From assembly GCA_905183005.1 (NCBI GenBank), contig CAJJDO010000136.1:2945-66944 (forward strand): 64,000 nt of DNA, written 5' to 3'. The DNA comes from Paramecium pentaurelia. Its lineage: Eukaryota > Ciliophora > Oligohymenophorea > Peniculida > Parameciidae. The position numbers were made by a program, and so were the translations under genes. Below the pieces are notes generated by a model. That model made no database searches, had not been told where the DNA came from, and saw only the letters and a program-made list of their open reading frames with translations. Numbering within the stretch: position 1 is the stretch's first letter; each line of letters starts with the position of its first letter. Below are positions 14,093-27,608 of this stretch, one piece after another.

Positions 14093-17000
14093 TCAAATTT
14101 AAACTGCGTTTTATTCTGACTCTAGCAAATGTTCCAATAGATGGGCTCCCTTTTTTTTAAAATGAATTCTCATATCCATTCCCAAATGATTGGTGAATGA
14201 ACCTTTTTGTATTTGCGTTCCTTATGCTTCTAAAAGTCCTTGTTGGGAAATAAGTACAATTGTAAGAATATTACTAACTAAAATATTACTAATACTTAAT
14301 TTTACTGATTCCTAATGGGTCTTAATAATCTGAATTCTAAATTAGTATATCTTAATTAGAATGGATAGAAATTTGATTTGATAATGCATCCTTTATATCC
14401 CATATACGAATTGATTTATCTGCGCTCCTGGATGCTAATGTAAAACCATCAGGGGAGAAGCATACCGAAAGAACTTAATTAACATGTCCGTCTAATTTAA
14501 ATTTTTCTTCTCCTGTCTTAACATTCCATAGTCGAATAGCATTATCCCATCCACCAGATGCTAAAATAGTACCATCAGGAGAAAAGCATAGTGATTATAC
14601 TTATTTTATATGCCCTTTCAATTGTAATTTCCTTTATCCTTTCTTAACGTCCCATAAGCGAATAGTATTATTCCAACTACCAGATGCTAAGGTATTTCCA
14701 TCAGGAGAAAAGCATACTGAATAGACAAAATTATTATGTCCTTCTAATTTAAATTTCTCTTATAATCTTCTAATATCCCATAACTGGACAGTATTATCCC
14801 TACTACCAGATGCCAATATAATCCCATCAGAAGAGAAAGATACCGAAATAACACTATCACTATGTCCTTCTAATGATGACTATTTTTGTCCTTTCCTTAA
14901 ATCCCATAAACAAATTATATAATCAGAGCTTCCAGAAGCTAATATAGTACCATCCGGAGAAAAGGATACTGAATTTACATTCTCACTATGTCCTTCTAAT
15001 TGTAATTTTTCTTGTTTTGTCTTTACATCCCATAATCGAATAGATTTATCAGCACTTCCAGCTGCTAATATTGTACCATCAGGAGAGAAACATACAGAAT
15101 AGATGCCATCACTTTATCCTTCTAATTTTGAGTTTTCTTGTCCTGTATTGACATCCCATAAACGAATAGTGTTATCCCAACTACCAGATGCTAGTTTTAT
15201 TCCGTCAGAAGAGAAGCATACCGATAAGACGTAAGAATTATGTCCCTCTAATTTATATTTTTCTACTTGTGCCTTTATATCCCATAAATGGATAGTGCAA
15301 TCCCTACAACTATATGCCAATGTAGTACCATCTGGCGAAAAGCACTCTGAATTGATACTTTCATTATGTCCTTCTAATTTTTATTATTCCTTTCCTGTTT
15401 TTAAATCCCATAAACGAATAGATTTATCAGCACTACCAGATGCTAATTTAGTACCATCAGGGGAAAAGCTTATTGAGAAAACACTATCATTATGTCCTAC
15501 TAATTTTGATTTTTCTTGTCCTGTCAATAGTATTATCTGAACCTCCAGATGCTAATGTATTGCCATCTGGACAGAAACAAACTGATTATATATACTACGT
15601 TTATTTTTCAAGTTTAAATTTTACTTAATTTGTTTTTACATCCCATAAACGAATTGTATTATCCCAACTACCAGAAGCCAATAGTGTACCATTAGGAGAG
15701 AAGCATACAGAATTCACCCAATGGCTATGCCCTTCTAATTTGGATATCTTTTTTCCTGTCTTTACATCCCATAAATGGATGGACTTCTCTGCACTACCAG
15801 AAGCTAACATAGTGCCATCAGGAGAGAAGCATACTGAATTGACATCGCTACTATGTCCTTCTAACTTATGCAATTCATTCATTTACAGATTTTTCCATTT
15901 GCAATTGAATAATTGCGCACCGTTCAAATTAATTCCATTAATTTTTACATTTTCAAATTAAGATTCACTTAAATCACATTTAACAAAGCTAGCTCCTATT
16001 AAAGAAGTATTTTTGATCTTGATATTCCTAAAGCACAGGTTAGTCAGATCAACTTTCATTTCGACTAATAAATTAAGAAAATTAGAACCACTTTGAATGA
16101 AACTTTGATCAAATGCTGTGAGATGAACAATAAATTTTAAGAATTCTATAATATTTTTTTCTTAATATATCTATTAAATTAATTGTTTTCTAGTTTCCAC
16201 ATAAATTTCGGCGGAATAATTAATTAAATTTAGGTCATGTTATTTTAACATTCTTACAATATTAGTAATATTCTTTATGTTGTTTTCTATAATATTCAAT
16301 TTCTATTGTTTATCATAGAGAGATAAATTATCTAGCTAAATACAGAATTTGTAATGATTTTGATTTACATCATTTTAAAGAAACCCTAAACAATCTATAA
16401 CTTTCTCGTATATGAAAATTTTAATCAACTTGCTAAATATTTTCACATCAAGATCCTTTGACAATACTAATAATTCATACAGGTCGGCTGAAATTAAAAA
16501 TTGCTAGATAGATTTATGAACAAATTAAAAGTTAGCTCCTTTTTATTAGATTAATGAACAACTTCTAATATCTATTTTATAAGATCCATCTTAACCATCA
16601 TCATTAAAGAATTCATTTAACCATTTTTCTTCCTCATTTTCAACTTTATACAATAACCCTTATTATTTATATTAAACTTAAGTCACTTCTTTAATGCTCA
16701 TTTATTTTGCCAGCTTTATTGAATATTTATATAGATCATAAAGAAAACGGTCAGTATTAATAGATTTTCCTAAATTCCTCTATTTTTCAATTTATTTCAA
16801 ATGATATTATTTTATAAACTCATCATAAAAGTCATAACTGGTGAGATTTTATTCTTTTAATGCATCACATATCAACTCAATCAATCTTTCAAAGTTTATT
16901 TATACTTTTTAAATAATTTCATCTTTTATTCCTAGAATATTTTTATAATTGTGTTAAAATATCTTGATTAACTTTATATTTAGTTCATTAATTTCTTAAG

Positions 17001-20000
17001 ATATCTAAAATTGATTTGGAATTTAATTTTCTTCCATCTTATTCCAAATTTCAATTGCAGTTTAAATGTAGTCATATTTTTCAATAAATTACATTTCTAG
17101 TCTACTAGCTTCTTAATTTTAATTATGATTAGCATACATTTTAATTAGGTATTCACTTTTTAATAATTCTCTATACATTTTTGAGAAATTCTTAATAAAG
17201 TTTTATTTTAAGTTGATAATTTCAGTTTTTTTCACCATCATCAAGGGCAATACTGAAACAATTATCTCCATCATGTAAGGGGTTTGTATTAATTTATCCA
17301 AGTTTATCATCTTTATCATATTTTCATACTTTCTTACACTCCATAGTTTTTACAACTTAAAACCAAGACTTCTTATAGCTTCAATACTTTTTAAAGCAAT
17401 ATGATTATCATTTTTCAAAAACAAGAAAATATTTTCTATTTATTTTTGGTTCAATAGTGACTCAGAATTTACATTTGATATAAATTGTTTCAAAACTTCT
17501 GCGTGTAATTTTTCCCAACTTTTTTCAAAATTTTAGAAATCAATAGAACTTTGATATTTCATTTATGTTTGCCATTCATATATTTCAAAAACAAGGACTT
17601 TAATACTTAATAATGTGAATTTTGTTAGATATTCTTTTTTTTACATTTCATCAAATTTTAGAAGCTAAACTTCTTTTATTTATTTTTTATCTTCTGGCAC
17701 AAACCATTCTTTATAATTACTAGTAGTAAGAATTTCACTCCTTGTAGTAAAAATAACCAGAGGATTTGACCAATTTTAATTAAGTTTGTTAGTAGAATAT
17801 AAATTTTTTTAATATTCTCTAATTTCATTTCATCATAACTATCCATTATAAATAAGAATCGAAACTCTTTCTTCTCAAGCATTTCTTTACATTCTTTTAA
17901 TTAGAGATTATCAAAACCATATTCATCCTAGTGAAGAGTTTCCTCTACAGCTTGGAAAACAGGATTTTTTAAAAAAGGTAAGGAAATATAAACAGGTATG
18001 AGTATTTGATTACTAATTTTTATATTGTTATCATGCAATTTCCAAATAAACTCTTCTAATTTCTTAGCTGTTGTACTTTTACCTGATCCAGCAACTCCAT
18101 GAATCAACAATACTGTCTCCTTCTCATCTAACAAAAATTCATTTACCTCACCTACTTTATCATCAAATTATTCTAAATTTATTAAACTACTAGGATTCAA
18201 TTAACCTTTTTCTTAAGTTTTTAATGGAATATAAATAGACTTTATATTTTTTTATGCCGCTTCTTTTAATACTTTCCATTTTCTAATCTCAAATAGTTAA
18301 TCAACTGATTTTCCTCTCAAAAATTTGATATCATTGCCCATACTATTTAATTATTCTTTCATAATATTAATTTTTCTCTCAAATCTTGTTAAACCCTTTC
18401 TTATATAATTTAAAAAATCTGTTATTAATTTAAGTTATTAACCCATATCACTTATATTTTCAATATATTCATCAAGTTGTTAAGTAGTTTAATCTAATTT
18501 CTACAATTATTGATCTCGTTTATTGTGATTAATTTCATGAGAAATTTATTCTTACAAATCATCAATTTTATTTAGCATATTTTACATTTCATCTGCTATT
18601 CTATCATGTTAAGTCTTCCAATCTTTCTGCAGTAATTGCATCTGCAAACTTATAATTCTTTTGTTTTTTAATAGATTTCTAATTCTTTAATCTTTTTCTT
18701 TAGCCCAAATTTAAATGAGGGCTTTTTGACAAAATGAAATAATTGTATCTGTGAAGCAATTTGATGAAATCTATATTATTGCAAATACCAATCCTTCTTT
18801 AATTTTCCATTCTTCATTTTTTTTATTATGTTTTAATTTTTAAATCCAAAAATCTGATAAGAGTAACTGTTAATTTGATTCCCCATCAATTTCTTATGTT
18901 AAACCATCTAATTAATTAATATTATAAATTTGTAAAACATAAAATTCTTATTCAATAAACAGTTCTTATAATTTATAACTTTTCTCTTCTAATTGGTTTT
19001 GAATTTTGACTTTTTATTTATTAAGTAAATCATAGATATTAGGCTTACCTCCATCTTTTTTAATTTAAGTTATATCTTATTATAAATCTATTAAGATTCT
19101 TTCTAAATAATTAAGGGAACTTTCATTTTCTTAAATATCTTATTTTAGATTTCTGATTGTATATTATAATTCGATAAAGTTGTTTATTTATTTTTAATAA
19201 GATAAATTAAAAAATTTTGTTATATCTTTCTATTTTTCTACATTATAACTCTATATAAGATTAATATAACTTGAAAAATCTACAATTTCTTATAGAAATA
19301 AGACTAAATAGTTTTTCTATTCTTTGATTAATATTTACTAAATTTGTAAAATCTTTAAAATTATATTGATGCTATTAATATAATTCTTTTGATTATTTTA
19401 TTAAATTTTATTTTCCTGATATTTTAACAAAATGTAATTTTATTAGTTTATTATTTCTCTTAATTTTCCAAGCTCTTCAATAATAAGTATCTGAAATATT
19501 TCAAAATTTTATTTTAGTGCCTTATTCAAAATTTATACAATTATTTATAACTAATTTATTATTTTTTCTAAGTTGACTACAATTAATTTTTTATTGTTAT
19601 TGGTTTCTAATAATATTTTAAATTATTTCAAAAAATGTTCATACTTTTCTAATTCAAATTTTTAGTATTATTGATTAAAACTTACTTCATTTGTTTTTTT
19701 CATTGTTTCATTTATTAATATAATTATTTTCTACATGTTTTCAATCAATTAATGTAAAGAAGCTTCTTCAAAATCTTCTCCAAACTCCTTTTCAAGTAAC
19801 TTTAAATCTGTAATTTCTGAATCATTTTATTATTCTTCCAAATTTAATATCACTATTAAATATTCTATTAATCCTTTTGAATTTGAAAATTTATTTTAAT
19901 ATTCATTTTGGATCATTTTCATACTTTCTAATTCACTTCTTGTTTAGTTTTATAAATTACTATTACATTTAATAATTCTCTTAGGATAATCGTTAATTAC

Positions 20001-22223
20001 ATCAAGTAGAAACTAATTCAAATTAATAGCATCTTATAACTATAATAATTATTCTGATTAGGCTTATGTTATTATATTTTTGAAGGAGTCATTAAATACC
20101 GTGAACATTAATTACAACTTTAACATTTTAAATTTAAAGTTATAAATCTATTAAATTGATGATCGATTAGAAAATAAATATTAAATATTAAAAGGTTATT
20201 CATTAGTTTAATTAATAGCCTCAATTTCATATTTATAGTTATTATTTCTTTAAGAATCTTAATTATTTTATCAAATTCTAAGTTTATATCTTCACCTATT
20301 GTTTAATAATACATAATAAGATTATTTGATGAATCAATAAACATTAAATTAAATTACTGTTTTGAATTGCAAACTTCTCTAAATCATAGAAGTAGATGGT
20401 AAAAAAGAGAGTTTAGAATATAAATTATTAGCAAGTTACAATTTTTCATCTTAGAGATCATTAAGTTTTTTTATTTCCCTTATAATATACTATTTTTCTT
20501 ATTAAAGTATTTCGATATCATCAATTTTATCACTATTTTTCAAAGTTTGACTTTTTTCATCATCCATTTTTTCTTTAAATTCTTAAATTTCTTATTATAA
20601 TATTAATTCTAATAGTTTCATCAAATATTTCAATTTTTATAAATTATTAGATTATTCCATCTTTTTTTATTATTAGAGAAATTCAACATTAAAAAAGTTT
20701 TTAGATTAATTAAGCTTAATAATTTTTAGTATATTAAATGTGTTTTGATAATATTCTAAGAGATTATTAATTAGCTTTTCGATTTATTATTGGCAAGTGA
20801 CTTAAGTTATCCTTGTATTAGCTTTTTTATTTTTTGTAAGATTTTACCAGCATTTAAGTACGATTCCAAGCTTTTCAACATTTTATTTAATTAATAATAG
20901 TTATTTATTTGGGAGAATGAAACCTAAAAACTTTTCAATTTTATTAATTGCATAAATATCATCCCTGTTGGTATTTTTACCATTTAATTCTAGTTTACAT
21001 TTTAAATATGATCCAAAGGTGTATTAATTATTTTCATTTTAATCATTCATTAATAATTCTTTAAATTAAATAAAATTTTCCCATCCTTTAAAACTGTCCT
21101 CTATTATTAATAGTTCATTTTATAATAATTTTTTATTTTAAAGTTAGTTTAATAGGATGATAGCCTAATCATGACTATGATTCACTTAAAATATAATTCC
21201 TTTTTTCTAATATTCTTTCCATTACGAACTTGATGAATTCAATTCTAAATTTAGATATTTATTTGTCTGAATTAATTTTGTTTTTGTTAACAAAGGATTA
21301 TAAATGAAGATTTTTCCAATCATTTAAATCCAACAATAATGATCTTTCCAATTTTTAGAATTTTTCACTAATTTATCATAAATCATTTCCATTTATGAAA
21401 GTATTTCTTCAAGATCTTTTTATTTATAATTTTTAAAATAATTTATCACTTCCCATTATAACATATCTAATTAATAATATACTTCATATTATTTTTTCTT
21501 TTAATTTACAGTTGACATTTTTTACAAAAGACAAGCTCCTTGAAATAATAACTCTATTAAATCAACACCTTCACCCAATTTTAATATATATTTTATTATA
21601 CCTTTTAAACATCCTTTTAAAATTTCTTCTTTATCTTCTTAATTTGTTGGAGCTATTTCAAAAGAAGTGTTTGTTAAATTAAGATATAGTTCCATTTAGT
21701 TTTAAATTAAATCATTTTTTTCTATTTCCATTAATTATTCTAATTCTGATGAAATCTATAAAAACTATCTTTAGGTTTCACTATTCATAAATCTCTCTTC
21801 ATTAATCAAATGGAAGCTAAATATTACTTTAGATAAAGATGATGTAATCTAAAGGATATACAAACATTTAAATGGATCTGTTCTAATATACATTAAACAA
21901 CTCTTTATTAGTCTAATGATTCCATCTAAAATTAGATCGTATGATTTCTTGACATATTAGGTGTTCTTATTGAGATTATAGATATTTTCCTCTTAATAAA
22001 TAAACCATTGAATAGCTATCATTATTTCTTAAGATTCCTATTCATTAGCAGTCATATGAGACTTAGAATCTATTGTAGAAATATAATAATTAAATCTTGA
22101 AAAGAACTCATGAACATCTGGTTGGATATTATTGGAGTTTTATACTTAAACAGGATTCGATTTTGAATTTCCACATCCACCTCCTCTTAAAAAGGATTCT
22201 GTTACATAGTATTTTGTTAACAT
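14093..22223 (-). pseudogene. NACHT-pentapeptide-WD40 giant protein with two frame lesions
   Basis: The domain order, N to C, is as follows. A long helical/Leu-rich region comes first, starting MLTKYYVTESF at 22223. It is followed by an NTPase with Walker A GVAGSGKST (about 18098-18070) and Walker B FRFLFIMDSYDE (17860-17825). Next come pentapeptide-type repeats (about 16050-15890), then about 12 WD40 repeats of 42 residues (15880-14400). A short C-terminal tail lies beyond a 28-nt intron at 14278-14305. This is the architecture of NLR/STAND signalling ATPases, which are expanded in Paramecium. Two lesions break the frame. One base is missing in the A-run at 17801-17815, just after Walker B. 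About 17 bases are missing from one WD repeat near 15515-15535. They sum to 18, so both ends share a frame and about 2.3 kb between them is shifted. The gene is either a young pseudogene or, for the one-base lesion, a sequencing error. The exact N-terminal start is uncertain. Confidence 0.75.
14400..15880 (-). repeat. Tandem WD40 repeat array, about 12 units of about 126 bp
   Basis: Near-identical units encode the pattern GHSxxVxSVCFSPDGTxLASGSxDxxIRLWDVKTG. Unit length is about 126 bp. The fourth-from-N-terminal region is disturbed: the unit at about 15515-15600 lacks about 17 bp where its RLWDVK should be, and the neighbouring unit has a degraded GH (KQT). Near-identity of units suggests recent intragenic duplication or conversion. 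Confidence 0.9.
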
Positions 22224-25200
22224 CTTTATTAAGATTTTTTAATAATTCGACATCGGTATTCAAAATGTATTTAAACTTAAATATATATTTATATTCATGC
22301 CTGAAAAAAATATTTACTGAAGTGATAAAACATTATACTATTCATTATTTAAATGAAAATATGATACCAATAGGAGCTTGTGATAAGGAATCACGTATAG
22401 TTATATCTCTTATTAATTTTTTCAATAATTGATATTATTAAACTCAAGATGAAACTTGATGATACAATAGTTATTGTTATTGAGGAATTCTTCATTTATA
22501 TTTTTCATATGTCCATACTTAATTGATAATGGAAAATTCAAAAAATTTATTTGGAAATTCTATCCCATATTTATATAAACCTGTAATATTTCATCTTAAA
22601 TATCAAATTTGGTTACAGTGCTTGTAAATATCGGCATATTGATTATCTTTTCTCTTAACATTAATTTATTATTATAATACATAAAAAATTTAATAAAAAA
22701 ATTCAACCAAAATTAATATTAATGTAATTAATCGAAAAAAATCTATTTGTAATTTTTATTTTGCTTTGTTCTACTAAATAGTATATTCTACATTTTATTT
22801 CTCTTTTCATATATATTTTTAATAAAATAGGTGTTCTATTTATTTTTGATTTTATATCTATAAATATATTAATTTATTAAGAATTAACAGATTTCAAATA
22901 GAATATAATGAAAAAAGCTAAGAGTTATTTGATAATTAATATATTCAGAATTACAAGTGAAATAACAAATTTGTTATTCTATAATGTAGGTTTTTGGTAA
23001 ACTTGAGATTTACTAACATTTATTTATAAATATTTTTTATATTATTGAATTTCATTTTGTTTAAGCTCTTGATATTTAAACAATATAAAATCATAAATTT
23101 GTGTTTCTGTTACATATATATAAATATATTATAATGATAATTTGTATATTAAAGAAACGAAATAATAATCTTTATATGATAATTATTAATCATCCAAAAA
23201 ATACTTATATTATATACTTAAAAGGAGATAAATATATTTAAATTTAAAACATTTTTGAATATAATTCTCTGAATTAGGAAATTCTAACCAATTATATACA
23301 CATAAAAACATATTCAGAAATTATTTTGATTAATATCAAATTCTTATGGAATAATTTATTCAGATAATATTAAATTGAAAAAAATCCTCCTAAAATGGTT
23401 TAAATTGTATTTTTAATCAAAAATCTATCCCATAATTTTATTTTTGCCAATTTATTTAAACAAATAAGTGACAATTAAAATAGAAAATTATTATTTTATT
23501 ATCATAATCTTTTATTAACTTTAAGCTTATTAAACATTAGATGATTATTTAAAGTATATTTGCTAATATTTTGCTTAATATATAATGGTACCTGCTAATC
23601 TGTCATTTATAATTTAAAGCAATTCTTATTGAATTATTAGAGGTTTTGATATGACTAATGCAAAATTCACCCAAATATATCTATAGATTGGTGAGAAGCA
23701 ATGATATAACCATTTTTATTTTATATTGATTATAAAACATGCTATGGGATTATTTTCTTCATGATTTTTCATAATAAAATTGAAGTTGTATAATAATGAA
23801 GGATAAACGCTGATATTTGTATATGATCTAAAAATATTGTGCTCTTTTGGTGTATATTCATTCCAGAAAACTTTCAGATTTGAATTTACAAATAATTATC
23901 ATATATTAATAATGGGCTGACTTTCTTAATTGAATTGTTGTATTTATTCATAAAAAATCACTTATTTTTCATTTAAATTAACGCATTATGATCAAAGAAA
24001 GAGTATGTTATAATATAAGTCGATATTTAATTTTTTATTATGAAATACACCAGTTGAAAATATCAATTGAGATATCAATAATTTCTTGTTAGAAAATAGG
24101 TAGGAATGGTTTGCCAAAAAAAATTACTTAAAAATAAATGCGTATATTATCTTAATTACTCTTTAATAATAAATAATTTATCATTATATATTATATAATC
24201 ATTCTTATTTTGTAATGCCTTTGAATTATATTACTTATTTAACAGTCAAAGAGCTTTTTAGTTTTCAATAAAACTTCTGGGATTTTTGTGGACTTGCAAA
24301 ATAAAAATACTAGGAATTTAGAATAAAGATCCAATTTTGTTAATCCCAAAATCTGATAAGAAAAATAAAAATTATAGATGGATTGAATTAATATGAAGGA
24401 TTAATTATAGTACGAGTAAACTGTAAAATAAATACAAGTCTATATAAGTAATGATTTTAAGTATCACAAAATAATGTACATATGTTAACTAGATAACGAA
24501 ATAAAAAATCAATGTAATATATTGTTAAATGATAGATTATGATTCAATAATATTATATAAGATATCTATTAGTTTTCAAGCATAATTCATTAAAAAATAA
24601 ATAGTTTTCCTATGCAGTCTCTGAATTTATAAAAAATTAAATAGTGTCAGATGAATTTCCTTCATACAGATTTTAAATCTGAAATAGAAGACATCTAGCT
24701 TCTAATGTATATTATTGATAAAATGTTAATTCTTGCTAGTAGTTTATTTTATATCTCCTTTAATATATTAAATATATCCAACTTTATAGTTTAATTATTA
24801 ATTTAATTTTTCAGACCTTTGTTAAAAAATCATAAAACAAAAATTAATCTCTAATGCAACTTTTAAAACATGATCATATTGCCTAATTGAAAAATTTCTT
24901 ATTTATTAATATCTGTTTTTGTTATTACTATTCAAAACCATTATAATCATAAGTTTTTGACAAATAAATCCTTTCACTTTTAAGAGAAAATTAAATTGAT
25001 ATTCCAAAAAATAAAACCTTAATTTTAGCAAAACATATTTTTATTCTTTCTGTTCAAAATAACATTAAAATTAGTCAAGGGGAAATGTTAAATATGAATA
25101 AGGAGAAATTAATAATAGGTGTTTCAAAGGATACGTCACCTACAAAAACACTCTTCGTATAAACATTAAGGTTTTAAAATATAATCAATCTAGCCTATTT

Positions 25201-25493
25201 TTAATGAAAACAAGCAATTATCCTAAGTTATTAAGCAAAAACATAAATTTATTGTTATAATATATTTAATAAGATTTAACGCGTATTTTTTTGTAATGAA
25301 AATGAGTTATGTTATAAAAAAATTCTTCAAATATATAATAAAAAATGCCAATTCATCTTTAATTGTTTAACTGAAAAAAATATATATTGATAATTAATTC
25401 CGAATATGACAAAACAACGAGATTGTTGTTCATAACCAATTGAATCACAAATATTGTTTTAAAAATTAAAATTAACTTAAAATCACTTCTCAA
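22224..25493. other. Long AT-rich intergenic region, no gene seen
   Basis: This 3.3 kb separates two divergently transcribed genes. It is unusually long for this otherwise compact genome. Open stretches on either strand are short, lysine/isoleucine/asparagine-only and without recognisable motifs. No tRNA cloverleaf or tandem repeat was noticed. Upstream exons of the NACHT gene could lie in 22224-22660, where an ATG-led minus frame is open, but no good splice was found. Confidence 0.4.
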
Positions 25494-27077
25494 ATGAATT
25501 AGGCGACTAATAATCAAAGACTTGTATTCTCAAGTGAGTTACCCGAAAATCCAATGGCAACTAAAATGACATAAAAAGAAGATAAAACTTGTGGAGGAAG
25601 ATTCAGATGGAATTTAATTATTAATGTAGTAATGGTAGCTATGGCAGGCTTTCCTTTCTACCTTCCCTTAGCTGCTACTTTGGGAGTAAATTGTTTTTAT
25701 GCTTCATTATGGATTTTATTTATGTTTTTAGCAGCCAATACATAATCAAAAATCCACCTAACAATGAAAAAGGTTTCTAATCAGTCTGAATAACCTCCAA
25801 ATCCTACTCCTATCAAATTTATATTAATGACATTTATATACAAAGAACCTTTAGAATTATTATTAAAGACCCTTCAAAATATTTAACAACAAAGAATAGC
25901 TAAAGAGATAATTATGGTTGTTTGTATGGAAGAAAAAACACCAGAAAAGGAAACAAAAATTAATTCCGTTTTTGAATAATTCAAAGACTGTTTTGATTAA
26001 CTAATAATCACTGTGCATCCTTATGGAACACCTGGAGAAATTCCAGGTAAATGTTCTAATAACAATTATGCCATTAGATCTGTTTTAGCTCATTTAAAAA
26101 AGAGTGACCCTAACCTTGACCCAAATAAATACTTTGTAACTAATTTTGATGTCGATACAATCTTTCATAAAAATTTTCTTGATATCTAAATGATGAACAT
26201 CCTCAAAGAGAAAGATAGAAACAACTTTGTTTGGCAACCAGTTCTATTTTATAATTGGGGACTTGATAAACTTAGTTTTTTTACAAGAATTACAGGATTA
26301 GCAAGAAATATGTTAATGATGGGAGCCTTAATTCCTTTAAATATAAATATTATGAGTGTCTATACTTCTTCTTTATAATTACAAATAGAAGGTGATTTTT
26401 GTCATCCTACATATTAGATGGATGATATAATTTGCTATATTAGATGGCTTACATTAAGTAGAAGATCTCTTAAGATAAAACCAATATATTGTCCTACAAT
26501 ATCAGGACCTACTTCTGGTTCAAATATGTGGTAAGAATTCATTGAATGGGTCAGATAAAATAAAAGATGGAGTGTAGGATCTGCTGAAGTTTTCCACTAT
26601 TTTGTAATTAAAGCACCAAGAATTAAGTTTTGCTCTGCTTTTATATGGGCTTGCAATTATCTAAATTATTATGCATCTTTTATTTGTGTTTAAAGTTTAT
26701 TATTGATAACAACTACTATTAGACTCTTTGTTATGGAAACTGATCCTAAATTATAGGTATATTTTTGTATTCCTTTGATAATTGTATATATATGTCTTTT
26801 TTTCATGATGCTCATGAATAAAATTGCTGTTAAATATCTCCTAAAAGATATTGTAGTTGAAAATATACCAATTTGGAAAGATTTCATTCATTGGATTTTC
26901 AGTCTCATTGTGATGGTTGGATATGGACTAACAGTGTTTTATGGATTCTGGGAAATTTTCTTTTGTGGAAAAGGTGTATGTACTCATGAACCTTCAAAGA
27001 AGAAATTACTTGATAACATTGTTCAACGTAAAGATGAAACTGTGATAGCAATTAATGAATAACAGAATAAAATATGA
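25494..27077 (+). CDS. Family 2 (cellulose-synthase-like) membrane glycosyltransferase
   Basis: This is an intronless gene of 527 residues. It probably transfers sugar from a nucleotide-sugar to a polysaccharide or glycan at a membrane. Two hydrophobic segments lie near residues 45-85. The cytosolic catalytic domain follows, with the DxD motif in NFDVDT (about residue 220), QMDD (about 305) and the QxxRW signature QNKRW (about 355). At least three C-terminal membrane spans follow, around residues 380-500. This order of catalytic motifs followed by C-terminal spans is typical of processive GT2 enzymes. The start was chosen as the first ATG after an AT-rich leader; it gives a hydrophilic N-tail (MNQATNNQRLVFSSELPEN). 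The product is unknown: hyaluronan-, chitin- or cellulose-like chains, or a glycolipid, are all possible. Confidence 0.85.
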
Positions 27078-27608
27078 TGTAATCATGTATATGTAATGAT
27101 AACAGAATCAATCATTTTTATGTTTTTTATTTTATTTAAATTTTGTTTTGTAATTTATTACTTTTTTCTGCATTAAAAGTTCATTTCTAACTATATTATT
27201 ATGATTTGAATTTTTTCTCTATATATTTATAATACCATAATCAAATATTATCAATATAGAGATCTTGCCAGATATTGATGATAATATACAAGAATAATAT
27301 AGAAAAAATAAAATATAAAAAACAATGAATTTAAAGTTAATATATTCATATATAATCATATTTTAATAACAATATCTATTTTGTTTCTCTCTAAATTTCT
27401 TTATAATTCTATCTATTCTATGACTTTAAAGTGTTACATACATTAAGATATATCTATATAAACTTCTTTTGTATTTTCAGAGTTGAAACCTGATGATATT
27501 GTTTCCAATTTTATGGTTTGAATTGTCAATACTATAAACAACATGATGGGGATATATTTCGTCTAAATAAAAATTGAGTTTTCATTAACAAATTAGACTT
27601 ATTATTGG
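27078..27608. other. Spacer with coding-like patches
   Basis: On the minus strand, 27570-27360 contains protein-like open stretches (for example LDEIYPHHVVYSIDNSNHKI) directly downstream of the TGA that ends the uncertain gene at 27609. They are in different frames and could be a decayed 3' exon. No independent gene is supported. Confidence 0.3.

Noticed and set aside
14400..15880. CRISPR-like or satellite array
   Set aside because: The 126-bp periodicity is in frame and encodes WD40 units, so it is a coding repeat.
22097..22432. 111-codon plus-strand ORF
   Set aside because: It is antisense to the N-terminus and upstream region of the NACHT-WD40 gene, and its codon use is poor.
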